The position numbers and the translations under genes were made by a program. DNA of 64,000 nt. Source: Oceanisphaera litoralis (GTDB lineage Bacteria > Pseudomonadota > Gammaproteobacteria > Enterobacterales > Aeromonadaceae). The stretch lies in assembly GCF_016907015.1 (NCBI RefSeq), contig NZ_JAFBBE010000001.1, forward strand, positions 124,001 to 188,000, read 5' to 3'. Shown here piece by piece: positions 49,947 to 57,974 of this stretch. How positions within the stretch are numbered: the stretch's first letter is position 1; each line of letters begins with the position of its first letter. The notes beneath the pieces are model-generated. The model made no database searches and was not told where the DNA came from. It saw only the letters and a list, made by a program, of their open reading frames with translations.

Positions 49947-50558
49947 TCAGGCGATTTCGAGCAGTTCAACCTCGAACACCAGAGTAGAGCACGGCGGAAT
50001 GGAGCCGGCACCCTGTTCGCCATAGGCCAGCTCGTGGGGCACATACAGCTTCCACTTGGAGCCAGCCGGCATCAGCTGCAGGGCTTCAACCCAGCCTTTG
50101 ATCACGCCGTTCACCGGGAACTGGGCCGGTTCGCCACGCACGACAGAGCTGTCGAAAACGGAACCGTCGATGAAGGTGCCATGGTAATGCACGCGCACTG
50201 TGTCGGTGGCGGCGGGCTTGGCGCCTTCGCCCTGAGTCAGCACTTCATACTGCAGGCCGGATTCGGTCTGCTGTACTTCGGCACGCTCACCATTGGCGGC
50301 GAAGAACGCAGCTTCTTCTTCCTTGGCCTTGGAAGACTGGGCTGCCTGCTGCTCCTGCATGCGCTGGGTGATCACCTGGAAGGCACCGTTGATGTCTTCG
50401 CGGGACACGGCGAAATCGACCCCGGCGAGGGCATCGGCCAGGCCTTGCTGTACGGCGGACACTTCCAGACCTTCAAAGGACTGCTGGCTCAGCTGGTCAC
50501 CGATTTGACGACCAACACCGTAGCTGGCCTGTTGCTCTACTGTCTCATATGACGACAT
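49947..50558 (-). CDS. fklB: FKBP-type peptidyl-prolyl cis-trans isomerase FklB
   Basis: 203 residues (E. coli FklB 206). The N-terminal dimerisation segment (SYGVGRQIGDQLSQQ...DINGAF) is followed by a C-terminal FKBP domain (VRVHYHGTFIDGSVFDSSV, VIKGWVEALQLMPAG, KLYVPHELAYG). There is no signal peptide, so it is cytoplasmic. GAAGGGA precedes ATG 50556-50558. Confidence 0.94.
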   Translation of the reverse strand: MSSYETVEQQASYGVGRQIGDQLSQQSFEGLEVSAVQQGLADALAGVDFAVSREDINGAFQVITQRMQEQQAAQSSKAKEEEAAFFAANGERAEVQQTESGLQYEVLTQGEGAKPAATDTVRVHYHGTFIDGSVFDSSVVRGEPAQFPVNGVIKGWVEALQLMPAGSKWKLYVPHELAYGEQGAGSIPPCSTLVFEVELLEIA

Positions 50559-50609
50559 GATATTCCCTTCGTTTGGGTACAAAAAAGGCATGCTAACAAA
50601 ATAAGCCGG

Positions 50610-51530
50610 TCAGCTAAATGGCAAGGCCGCACACCTGGCCAATAATGCAGCACCCCGTACCCCGCCACTGCCGCCAAACACCGGTGGCCGCATCGGCACC
50701 GGCGTCACTCCTGTCATCAGGTATTCGGGCACCCGATGCGCCAGCTCCCGGTATAACCAGGCATATTCCCCAAGCCCGCCCCCCAGTACCACCACATCCG
50801 GATCCAGCTGGGTCATCAAGGCTCCCAGTCCCGCCGCCAGAATATCCAGATAGCACGACAGAGCGTCTGTGGCCTCTTGTTCGCCCCGTTGCCAGGCGTC
50901 GATAATCGCCGGTCCCGACAGGGCCGCGCCACCGGCATGACGATAAAGCCGCGCCAGGCCGGTACCGGAGACATAGGTTTCCAGGCAACCGCGCAGACCG
51001 CAACCACAGGGAAACAGCGGCAGCCCCCGATGACGTTCGAGCAGGGTGGCATTGATCCCCCCATGGCCGAATTCGGCACTGCCGCCACGGCGACTGTTCA
51101 CCAGCTGCCCCTTGTGCAACAAGGCGCCGCCAACCCCGGTTCCCAGGGTCAGCGCCAGGGCCAGCTCGGCGCCGTCCGCCGCCCCCTGCCGATATTCCGA
51201 CAGCAGAAAACAGTTGGCGTCATTGTCGGCGTATACCGGTCTTTTCAGCTGCTGCTGTAAGTCGCCTTTCAGGTCTCGGCCGTGAATGGCGGGAACATTG
51301 GGCGCCAGCATCAGGCCATTGTCGTCCAGTACGCCGGGAAAGCCGATGCCGATGCTACCGGTTGTCTGCCAGCGAATATCGGCCGCGTTCACCCACTCCG
51401 TCAGCAAGGCCATAAAGGCCCCATACGAGGCTTGTGGAGTCGGGTGTACCCTGCGTTCACACTCGTGACCCTGCTCATCAAAAACAGCGAAGGCTATCTT
51501 GCTGCCACCGACATCAACACCGTAAAACAT
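50610..51530 (-). CDS. nagK: N-acetyl-D-glucosamine kinase (ROK family)
   Basis: 306 residues (E. coli NagK 303). N-terminal phosphate motif YGVDVGGSKIAFAVFD, catalytic Asp in VYADNDANCF, LGTGVGGALL and the ROK zinc site CGCGLRGCLETYVSG. It phosphorylates GlcNAc recovered from chitin or peptidoglycan. Start ATG 51528-51530. Without genetic context, close sugar kinases such as Mak or glucokinase-like ROK proteins cannot be fully excluded. Confidence 0.85.
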   Translation of the reverse strand: MFYGVDVGGSKIAFAVFDEQGHECERRVHPTPQASYGAFMALLTEWVNAADIRWQTTGSIGIGFPGVLDDNGLMLAPNVPAIHGRDLKGDLQQQLKRPVYADNDANCFLLSEYRQGAADGAELALALTLGTGVGGALLHKGQLVNSRRGGSAEFGHGGINATLLERHRGLPLFPCGCGLRGCLETYVSGTGLARLYRHAGGAALSGPAIIDAWQRGEQEATDALSCYLDILAAGLGALMTQLDPDVVVLGGGLGEYAWLYRELAHRVPEYLMTGVTPVPMRPPVFGGSGGVRGAALLARCAALPFS

Positions 51531-51681
51531 GGGAAAACCTCTGGGCACAACAAGGGGAAATGATATCACTGGGTCAGTCATTGCCGATACCGCGAAGAAG
51601 TTACCAGCATCGCGGTATGGAGGAAGATGCATTCAGGGGCGCTATATGAACATGAAGACGCGGATAGCCGCTGTCTTGATG

Positions 51682-51945
51682 TTAGTCGGAGGCCTGCTCC
51701 GGGCTCACCTGACCGACACTGTCGATGGTGGTGTCAGACAACAACCAGAGGGTATAGCGGTGCAGCTCGGGATGCTGTGCCAGGGCCACCAGAAAAGCGC
51801 CGCCCACTTCCCGGTATCCCAGCTCGTAGTTTTTCAGGGTGGTGGGAGGGACCTGAAGCAGCTCGGCAAACTTTGGACGGCTAAGCCCCATTGCCTCGCG
51901 GATTTGCCGGATTTTTTTTCCGACCAGGCTGGTATCTGGGTTCAT
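51682..51945 (-). CDS. Small Xre-family helix-turn-helix regulator
   Basis: 87 residues. Cro/CI-type HTH spans about residues 10-63 (IRQIREAMGLSRPKFAELLQ, VPPTTLKNYELGYREVGG). The C-terminal 25 residues are unremarkable. No toxin gene adjoins it. It lies alone between nagK and ompA, so a solo regulator or orphan antitoxin-like protein is possible. Confidence 0.75.
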   Translation of the reverse strand: MNPDTSLVGKKIRQIREAMGLSRPKFAELLQVPPTTLKNYELGYREVGGAFLVALAQHPELHRYTLWLLSDTTIDSVGQVSPEQASD

Positions 51946-52399
51946 AATATTGCTACTCCTATCGAAGAATTCCGATAACCACTAGTATCGCTGTCTTATT
52001 AGTTTAACACCGGTAAAGAGACTCGTTATGCTCTGGTTCTGTTTTACCGAAAATAATTCTGATTTAGACTCACATAGCACCATGCGGCGCTATATAACGC
52101 CAATTTTTCCGCAAACTGCAGCACTATTTTGCAAATACCAGTGCAAACCGCGTCGAGGCAGGGTGCCGGCTGCGACAAGTTTGGCCTTTTCGGTTACTCG
52201 CCTGCTTGTGGGGCTCAATGAAACCCGCTAGTCTGCTATTCGTGCGGATGTACAGGTACAGGAGGAATGAGTTCCATCAGGTTCTCTCTGGACAATAAAA
52301 ATACAAAAGGGACTTTCCGCACTTCACCGCCTTTCAGCCTGCGGTGATACATCCATTTCGGCCTGTATGCCGAAAGCTCGTAACATGAGGAAGACAATT
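51946..52399 (+). promoter_or_regulatory. Intergenic region with the structured ompA leader
   Basis: 454 bp without a gene. Close to ompA two compact hairpins stand in tandem: CACCGC/GCGGTG (52325-52346) and TTTCGGC/GCCGAAA (52356-52375), then a single-stranded stretch and GAGGAAG. This is the layout of ompA 5' leaders that stabilise the mRNA and are targeted by small RNAs. The remainder is AT-rich without recognised sites. Confidence 0.55.
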
Positions 52400-53353
52400 A
52401 TGAAAAAGACAGTGGCTCCTTCTCTGATTGCAATGGCGCTCGCAGCTGCCGGTATCTCTGCCAACGCCCAGGCCAATGACTGGTACCTGGGTGCCGGTGC
52501 CGGTTACGCCCAATATGAAGATATCGACAAAAACAACAGCAACCTCGACAAGGATGCCGAAGCCGTCAGCCTGTTCACCGGGTATAACTTCAACCAGTAC
52601 TTCGGTGCCGAGCTGGGCTTCAATTACTTTGGCGATGATGCAGACACCAAGGCGCTGAACCTGTCCGCCATCGGCCGTCTTCCTCTGAGTGAGCGCGTCT
52701 CCCTGTTCGGCGAACTGGGTGCTTTGGGCTGGGATACCGACACCGGCGCCGGTGACGATGGTGTTTCTCCGCTGGCCGGCCTGGGTGTGGCCTACCGTGC
52801 CTCCGATCTGGTCGACGTACAGGCCCGCTACCGTCGTGTCGAAGACATGGGTGATCTGGGCAACAACGGCTTCGAAACCGACGTAAACAACTTCATGCTG
52901 GAGCTGGTGCTGCACCCGAACCGCGGTGTTGCTACCCCGCCTCCGGTGGCCCCGGTTGCGCCTCAACCGGCTCCCGAAGTGACCTATGAGACCCGCACCG
53001 TCACCGCCGATGGCTCCATCTACTTCGCCTTCGACAAGTCCGACCTGTCTGGCGACTCTCGTGCCACCCTGGACGAAGTGGCACGCTTCGCCCAGCAGAA
53101 CCCGGATCACCAGGTTGAACTGGCCGGTTATGCCGACCGTCTGGGTAGCGCCGAGTACAACCGCAAGTTGTCCGAGCGTCGTGCTCTGGCCGCCAAAGAC
53201 TACCTGGTTCAGCGCGGCGTTGCCGCCCAGAACATCCAGACGGCCTGGTACGGCAGTGAACTGGCCGAAGGCGTGACCGAAGCCGAGCGTCAGCGCGATC
53301 GTCGTGTTGATGCCAAGGCTCAGGCCACCATTCAGGTTGAAATCATCGAATAA
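52400..53353 (+). CDS. ompA: OmpA-family outer membrane protein
   Basis: 317 residues. Signal peptide MKKTVAPSLIAMALAAAGIS..ANAQA, an eight-stranded beta-barrel (about 25-175) and a Pro-rich hinge (ATPPPVAPVAPQPAPE). The C-terminal OmpA-like peptidoglycan-binding domain follows (IYFAFDKSDLSGDSRATLDE, HQVELAGYADRLGSAEYNRKLSERRA with the meso-DAP-contacting Asp and Arg). It is a major structural porin linking outer membrane to cell wall. ATG 52400 with GAGGAAG upstream. Confidence 0.95.
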   Translation: MKKTVAPSLIAMALAAAGISANAQANDWYLGAGAGYAQYEDIDKNNSNLDKDAEAVSLFTGYNFNQYFGAELGFNYFGDDADTKALNLSAIGRLPLSERVSLFGELGALGWDTDTGAGDDGVSPLAGLGVAYRASDLVDVQARYRRVEDMGDLGNNGFETDVNNFMLELVLHPNRGVATPPPVAPVAPQPAPEVTYETRTVTADGSIYFAFDKSDLSGDSRATLDEVARFAQQNPDHQVELAGYADRLGSAEYNRKLSERRALAAKDYLVQRGVAAQNIQTAWYGSELAEGVTEAERQRDRRVDAKAQATIQVEIIE

Positions 53354-53387
53354 CATCGCTTCGATTACCGTTTCAATTACCGATGTT

Positions 53388-53414
53388 AAAAACGGCTCTT
53401 CGGAGCCGTTTTTC
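53388..53414 (+). terminator. Terminator after ompA
   Basis: AAAAACGGCTC-TTCG-GAGCCGTTTTT, preceded by a second hairpin of TAACATCG/CGATGTTA arms (53351-53387). Confidence 0.93.
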
Positions 53415-53476
53415 TATTTTTACCTTACTGCGGTCATGGCATACTGTTTTTCTTTTTATCCCGGAATCCCCTCCCC

Positions 53477-53938
53477 ATGCGTTGCTATTGCCACAGTCAG
53501 CAGCCCTTCGCGCTCTGCTGCCAACCCTATCTGCAGGATGTTTCACCGGCGCCGACGCCCCTGGCCCTGATGCGTTCCCGCTACAGTGCCTTCGTGCTGG
53601 GTCTGGGCGACTATCTGCTGCAAAGCTGGCACCCGGATACCCGGGGAGCGCTAACCGTTGATGAACTGGCACACACAGGACGCGACACCGACTGGCTTGA
53701 TCTGACCATTGTTTTTGCCCGTGGTGCGTCCGCCGATGAAGAAGGCGCGGTGGAATTCAAGGTCCGCTACCGAGAAAACAACCGGGTGGTGACGCTGCAT
53801 GAACGCTCCCATTTTGTGCAAGTGCAGGGCCGCTGGATGTATCATTCCGGCCAACTCAATCCGCCCAAAATCGGTGCCAATCAGCTCTGCCCGTGCGACA
53901 GCGGAAAAAAATACAAACAGTGCTGCGCCAGACGCTGA
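53477..53938 (+). CDS. ychJ: YchJ-family SEC-C motif protein
   Basis: 153 residues. An N-terminal CxCx8CC zinc motif (CYCHSQQPFALCCQPYL), the central NTF2-like YchJ domain (ALMRSRYSAFVLGLGDYLL, SWHPDTRG) and a C-terminal SEC-C zinc motif CPCDSGKKYKQCC. Function is not established. It lies next to purU, as in E. coli. Confidence 0.92.
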   Translation: MRCYCHSQQPFALCCQPYLQDVSPAPTPLALMRSRYSAFVLGLGDYLLQSWHPDTRGALTVDELAHTGRDTDWLDLTIVFARGASADEEGAVEFKVRYRENNRVVTLHERSHFVQVQGRWMYHSGQLNPPKIGANQLCPCDSGKKYKQCCARR

Positions 53939-53973
53939 TCCCTTTTACCTAACCAGCCGACAGACCCCTTATC

Positions 53974-54810
53974 ATGGAAAGAAAAATACTGCTGACTCAC
54001 TGTCCCGATGCCAAGGGACTGATTTCGAAGATCACCAACATCTGTTACCAACACCAGCTTAATATCATACGCAATGACGAATTCGTGGACTACGATAACG
54101 GTCATTTCTTCATGCGTACCGAACTGGAAGGCTATTTCAACGATCATACCCTGCTCGCCGATCTGGACGGTGCCCTGCCCGCCGGTAGCCAGCGCCGACT
54201 GGTGCCCGCCGGCAACAAGCGCGTGGTGATACTGGTCACTAGGGAAGCCCACTGCCTGGGCGATATTCTGATGAAGCGCTTCGCCGGCGCCATGAACATC
54301 GACATTGCCGCCGTGGTAGGCAACTACGACACCCTGGCCGGACTGACCGAGAAGTTCGACATCCCCTATCACACGGTATCGCACGAAGGGATGAATCGGG
54401 CCGAACACGAGCTACAGCTGGCGGAGATCATAGACCGCTATCAGCCCGATTATGTGGTGCTGGCCAAGTACATGCGTATTCTCAGCCCTGAATTCGTGGC
54501 CCGCTATCGCCAGCGGCTGATCAATATCCACCACTCCTTCCTGCCGGCCTTCGTCGGCGCCAGCCCCTATCGTCAGGCCTTTGAACGCGGCGTGAAGATG
54601 ATTGGCGCCACCGCTCATTTCGTGACCGACGATCTGGACGAGGGCCCCATCATCGAGCAGGACGTCACCCACGTGAACCACATCTTCACCGCCCAGGACA
54701 TGGCCAAGGCCGGCCGTGACGTGGAAAAATCGGTACTGAGCCGGGCGCTCAACCTGGTGCTGGAAGAAAGGGTCTTCGTCTATGGCAACAAGACGGTGGT
54801 GTTCAAGTAA
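53974..54810 (+). CDS. purU: Formyltetrahydrofolate deformylase
   Basis: 278 residues. N-terminal ACT domain (ILLTHCPDAKGLISKITNIC), then a formyltransferase-fold catalytic domain with KYMRILSPEFV, NIHHSFLPAFVGASPYRQAF (His/Ser active site) and GATAHFVTDDLDEGPIIEQD (catalytic Asp). It hydrolyses 10-formyl-THF to supply formate for PurT and balance one-carbon units. 35 bp after ychJ. Confidence 0.96.
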   Translation: MERKILLTHCPDAKGLISKITNICYQHQLNIIRNDEFVDYDNGHFFMRTELEGYFNDHTLLADLDGALPAGSQRRLVPAGNKRVVILVTREAHCLGDILMKRFAGAMNIDIAAVVGNYDTLAGLTEKFDIPYHTVSHEGMNRAEHELQLAEIIDRYQPDYVVLAKYMRILSPEFVARYRQRLINIHHSFLPAFVGASPYRQAFERGVKMIGATAHFVTDDLDEGPIIEQDVTHVNHIFTAQDMAKAGRDVEKSVLSRALNLVLEERVFVYGNKTVVFK

Positions 54811-54875
54811 TCCCCCTTCGGGGAGCTTTAAGCCTGTCTCTTAGTCACAAGTCTGTCAGTCCGTAAAATAGGCTC

Positions 54876-54984
54876 AGAGGCAACTGGGTAGCCTCTTCCG
54901 ACACGCTAAACCGCATCCCTGCGACGCTCAGCACATGACGTCCTGTCATGTGATGGTCGGCTGAGGCTATCCCAGCCACCTCTT
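54876..54984 (-). repeat. GGA-loop twin-hairpin element, copy B1
   Basis: Read leftward: the outer stem pairs AGAGG, CTGGG, TAGCCTC and CCGAC with GTCGG, GAGGCTA, CCCAG and CCTCT. Inside are hairpin 1, CACATGAC-AGGAC-GTCATGTG, and hairpin 2, CGCA-GGGA-TGCG, then GTTTAGCGTGTCGG. It points away from copy B2. Confidence 0.85.
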
Positions 54985-55040
54985 TTTAGGCGCCGAGTCG
55001 TCGGTGAGCACCACTGACAGACCACTCTGCTGCCGACGGG

Positions 55041-55146
55041 AGGGCAAAGGGTGTCTGCTCAACCGACCATCCGCGCCAAGGATGGCGCGGTTTGAGCCCC
55101 CAGGGAGGGGTTTACGGCGTGTCGGCTGAGCAGTGCGCTTTGCCTG
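55041..55146 (+). repeat. GGA-loop twin-hairpin element, copy B2
   Basis: The outer stem pairs GGCAAAG and GCTCAACCGAC with GTCGGCTGAGC and CTTTGCC. Inside are hairpin 1, CCGCGCCA-AGGA-TGGCGCGG, and hairpin 2, CCCC-AGGGA-GGGG, then TTTACGGCGTGTCGG. Nearest in sequence to copy A1. Confidence 0.85.
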
Positions 55147-55194
55147 ATGGCCTCATTAAGATCAACAAAAACTTGTGACTAAAGAGACAGGCCG

Positions 55195-55397
55195 TAAGCG
55201 ATCAGCTGTAAGTGGTGGGGGTTGCAGGTTCTGAGCTGTGCTTGTAGGTAGAGAGTTGTCTGCAGAATCGATTCCGGGCCCGTCATGCTGAACTTGATTC
55301 AGTACCGGAATGACTAAAGCATAAAATCTGCAGGTACAACGCCATACCTGCAGGAACAACCGGGTTACTTACAGCTTAAAGCTGACCGCTTACAGCT
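55195..55397. repeat. Nested palindromes downstream of purU
   Basis: Outer arms GTAAGCGATCAGCTGTAAGT (left) and a matching ACTTACAGC...GCTGACCGCTTAC (right) enclose two smaller palindromes: ATTCCGG/CCGGAAT (55269-55312) and CTGCAGGT/ACCTGCAG (55329-55354). No gene. It sits between convergent purU and the DUF1244 gene. Confidence 0.6.
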
Positions 55398-55408
55398 ATT
55401 ACTTGCTG

Positions 55409-55699
55409 TTATTTGTGGCTTTTCTCGAAGGCGGCCTTTTGTTCGGTCGTCGCCTCCTGCTGGTATTTCGCCTTCCACTCGTCGTAAGGCATACCGTACA
55501 CCCGCTCCCGGGCCTGATCGTAATTCATCTCTACCCCCTGCTTTTCGGCCGCAGCCAGATACCACTTGCTCAGGCAATTGCGACAGAAGCCTGCCAGGTT
55601 CATCAGATCGATATTCTGTACATCCTTGCGTTTGTCCAGATGTTCCAGCAGGGTACGAAAGGCGGCGGCTTCCAGTTCGGTCCGGGTTTGCTTGTCCAT
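55409..55699 (-). CDS. DUF1244 family protein
   Basis: 96 residues. The family-defining stretch AAFRTLLEHLDKR...DIQNIDLMNLAGFCRNCLSKW-type sequence is clear, with two conserved Cys three apart (FCRNCLSKW), then YGMPYDEWKAKYQ. Possibly zinc- or metal-linked; function unknown. ATG 55697-55699 with GGAG upstream. Divergent from yfbR. Confidence 0.88.
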   Translation of the reverse strand: MDKQTRTELEAAAFRTLLEHLDKRKDVQNIDLMNLAGFCRNCLSKWYLAAAEKQGVEMNYDQARERVYGMPYDEWKAKYQQEATTEQKAAFEKSHK

Positions 55700-55768
55700 G
55701 TTGTCTTCTCCATTGGGGTCGGTTGATGTCATTATAACGATATCGCCCCCGACAACACAGGCACGCCC

Positions 55769-56362
55769 ATGAAACGCAGTCACTTCTTCGCCCACATGGC
55801 CCGTATGAAGCTTATCCAGCGCTGGCCGCTGATGCGCAGCATAGAGCAGGAAAACGTCGCCGAGCACAGTCTGCAGGTGGCCATGGTGGCTCACGCGCTG
55901 GCGGTGATCAGAAACACCTTTTTCAACGGCACCCTGGATCCGGCGCAGGTGGCCATGCGGGCCTTGTTTCACGATGCCAGCGAAGTACTGACCGGTGACC
56001 TGCCCACCCCGGTCAAATACTTCAACGAAGACATAGCCCGGGCCTACAAGGATATCGAGCGCAACGCCGAGCAAAGCCTGCTCAAGATGCTGCCCCCCGA
56101 ACTGCAGGCCGCCTATGCGCCCCTGCTCTGCGGACACCAGCAGGATGACTACAGCCAGCTGGTGAAGTCGGCGGATATTCTCTGTGCCTACCTGAAGTGT
56201 GAAGAAGAACTCAGCGCCGGCAACCGGGAGTTTGCCCAGGCCAAGCAACGGCTCACCGACATGCTGGAAGCGCGTATGAACGATGAAATCCGCTATTTTC
56301 TCGAGGTATTCGTGCCCAGTTTTTCCCTGTCGCTGGACGAAATCTCCAGCCCGGAGTTTTAA
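55769..56362 (+). CDS. yfbR: 5'-deoxynucleotidase YfbR
   Basis: 197 residues, HD-domain phosphohydrolase. [18 protein letters not shown] (His) and [20 protein letters not shown] (HD pair, Glu) are the YfbR signatures, with a later Asp in [16 protein letters not shown]. It dephosphorylates deoxyribonucleoside 5'-monophosphates. Confidence 0.93.
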   Translation: MKRSHFFAHMARMKLIQRWPLMRSIEQENVAEHSLQVAMVAHALAVIRNTFFNGTLDPAQVAMRALFHDASEVLTGDLPTPVKYFNEDIARAYKDIERNAEQSLLKMLPPELQAAYAPLLCGHQQDDYSQLVKSADILCAYLKCEEELSAGNREFAQAKQRLTDMLEARMNDEIRYFLEVFVPSFSLSLDEISSPEF

Positions 56363-56383
56363 TAATGAAAGCGCCGAGCGCCC

Positions 56384-56430
56384 GGCTCCTGGCTCCTGGC
56401 TCCTGGCTCCTGGCTCCTGGCTCCTGGCTA
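56384..56430 (+). repeat. Heptamer tandem repeat (GGCTCCT)6
   Basis: Six perfect GGCTCCT copies (56384-56425) plus GGCTA, followed at 56452-56471 by repeated GCTTGGC steps. It lies between the convergent genes yfbR and the DUF3833 gene. A slippage-prone site. Confidence 0.95.
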
Positions 56431-56468
56431 AAAGATACCCCCCCTTTTGTTAGGCTTGGCGCTTGGCG

Positions 56469-56999
56469 CTAGATTTTACGCTCTATCCACAGGGTGACTT
56501 CGCCGATCTTGAAACCCCACTTGGTCATTTCGGCACGGTTGAGCACCCGGTTTTCGTCAAGCAGATACATCCAGTCGTTGAAGTCGATATTCCAGACCTC
56601 GCCGTCGATCGGCACCGCCAGGGTATAACGCCAGTTCAGCGCAAATCCCCGGGTCTGGCCGATGGCCGGCACCACCACATCGGCGGCGCTACCGCTATAC
56701 TGGCCGTCTGGCCCTTTTTCCAGGTGCCAGACGCGCCGCTGCCGCTCGCCATCGTCATAGACGAAGTCTTCTTCCAGCACGCCCTGGTTGCCGTCCCAGC
56801 GGCCGAGCATCTCGACCGTAAAGCGGCGCAGCACCCGGCCGGATCTGTCCTGCACCATGCCGTGGGCCACCAGCTCGCCGTTGAAGAAGCGATCCAGCTC
56901 GAACCTGGGCTGGGTATCCGCATAATCATGAATGTCGCTACTGCACGACATCAGCAGCAGGCTTGCACACAGTGACAGACTCAGTAACAGAATGCGCAT
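56469..56999 (-). CDS. DUF3833 family lipoprotein
   Basis: 176 residues. Lipobox LLLMSCSS with Cys at about 19. The family pattern RFELDRFFNGELVAHGMVQDRSG...GVLEEDFVYDDGE..RRVWHL, then ALNWRYTLAVP and FNDWMYLLDE is plain. Last gene of the leftward phrB operon. DUF3833 genes recur beside Cfa-like methyltransferase and DUF2878 genes, suggesting a role in modifying or monitoring membrane lipids; the function is unproven. Confidence 0.88.
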   Translation of the reverse strand: MRILLLSLSLCASLLLMSCSSDIHDYADTQPRFELDRFFNGELVAHGMVQDRSGRVLRRFTVEMLGRWDGNQGVLEEDFVYDDGERQRRVWHLEKGPDGQYSGSAADVVVPAIGQTRGFALNWRYTLAVPIDGEVWNIDFNDWMYLLDENRVLNRAEMTKWGFKIGEVTLWIERKI

Positions 57000-57000
57000 A

Positions 57001-57492
57001 TCAGTTTCCTTTCAATTGTCGGGTCAAACCGGGATCCCGGCTGTTAGGCGACAGCCAGATAGCCAGAAAAGCGGGGCCAAAGGCGGGATCGGACACCTCC
57101 CCCAGTGACTGCCAGTTGAAGTAAAAGCGGCTGACCCCCGTTGGCTCCACCCGCACGACCAGCTCATCGCCGTTGCGCACCGAGGGCCATAACGCATCCA
57201 GCTGGTTGCGCCATTGGGGCTTCCAGTCGATACCGAGGCGCTGCCACTCGGTCACGGTGGCGTCGAGCAAGTCCTCCTTGCCGATATTGCGCCGATAGCG
57301 CAGGGCCAGCGCCTGGGGAAAATCACCGGCTCGGTACGCGCCGTCTGCGCTGTAAAAGCGGGCCTGATACAGCTCCCAGAACAGCCAGCGCATGCTGCCC
57401 TGACCGACCTGATTCAAATCGGACGTCGGGGTCGCCCACAAGGGTAACGGCATGGCCAACAGCCACAGTATCCACAGAACTTTTTTCATCAT
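57001..57492 (-). CDS. Exported chalcone-isomerase-like protein
   Basis: 163 residues with a signal peptide (VLWILWLLAMPLPLWA). The CHI-like fold is suggested by GQGSMRWLFWELYQARFYSADG, ALRYRRNIGKEDLLDATVTEW and the late GPAFLAIWLSPNSRDPGL. In plants and bacteria the CHI fold also occurs in fatty-acid-binding proteins, fitting a lipid operon. The start overlaps the DUF2878 stop by 4 bp; GGAGGG precedes the two adjacent ATGs. Confidence 0.8.
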   Translation of the reverse strand: MMKKVLWILWLLAMPLPLWATPTSDLNQVGQGSMRWLFWELYQARFYSADGAYRAGDFPQALALRYRRNIGKEDLLDATVTEWQRLGIDWKPQWRNQLDALWPSVRNGDELVVRVEPTGVSRFYFNWQSLGEVSDPAFGPAFLAIWLSPNSRDPGLTRQLKGN

Positions 57493-57974
57493 GCTTCCCT
57501 CCGCAAACGCTGATCGAGCCGTACCAACAACGGCAACAAGGCCGACCACAACAACGCCAATATCACCGCACTGGTCCAGAATCCCAGCGGCAGGCTCACC
57601 GCACCCAGTTTCCAGCCGGCCAGATAGGAGCTGGCACCGGCCAGCGCGCCGGTTATCATCAACAGCCAGCATGAGAATTGCCTCATCCAGTGCAGGCTGT
57701 GTCCCAGGGTCAGCACAAAACCAACCCACAGCAGCCCCAGCCACAGCGGCCACTGCTCGAAAACAAACACCCCCATCAGGGTCAGCAGCAGGTCAACCAG
57801 CATCCCCAGCAGCGCCAGCCACAGCACCCGAATATCGGCCCGGCGACTGGGGGTAAACACAAAGTGCAGCCCAAGCAGGAGTACCGTCAGCAGACTCCAG
57901 CTATTTTGTCCCGCCACCGCCAGCAGCCAGAACCCTTCAAAGGCTAGCAGTTGAGTCCACTGCCATTTAGACAT
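57489..57974 (-). CDS. DUF2878 family membrane protein
   Basis: 161 residues with about five membrane helices (GQNSWSLLTVLLLGLHFVF, VLWLALLGMLVDLLLTLMGVF, WLGLLWVGFVLTLGHSL, ILALLWSALLPLL). DUF2878 proteins are inner membrane proteins of unknown role found beside cfa-like genes. The reading frame overlaps the end of the Cfa-like gene by 31 bp. Confidence 0.85.
   Translation of the reverse strand: MSKWQWTQLLAFEGFWLLAVAGQNSWSLLTVLLLGLHFVFTPSRRADIRVLWLALLGMLVDLLLTLMGVFVFEQWPLWLGLLWVGFVLTLGHSLHWMRQFSCWLLMITGALAGASSYLAGWKLGAVSLPLGFWTSAVILALLWSALLPLLVRLDQRLRREA

Larger units (their letters stand above)
54834..55190. mobile_element. MITE with Tn5/IS50-like terminal inverted repeats
   Basis: The left end CTGTCTCTTAGTCACAAGT (54834-54852) is repeated inverted at the right end (55171-55190) with a one-base insertion. 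The 19-bp end resembles the Tn5 mosaic end CTGTCTCTTATACACATCT (15 of 19 positions). Flanking 9-mers GCTTTAAGC (54825-54833) and GCCGTAAGC (55191-55199) look like a decayed 9-bp target duplication, the Tn5 length. There is no transposase; the interior is two GGA-loop elements. Confidence 0.75.

Noticed and set aside
51529-51978. + strand frame with a signal-peptide-like start (MNMKTRIAAVLMLVGGLLRA at about 51646)
   Set aside because: Most of it is antisense to the Xre-type regulator at 51682-51945 and it has no recognisable domain; the leader-like start may be chance.
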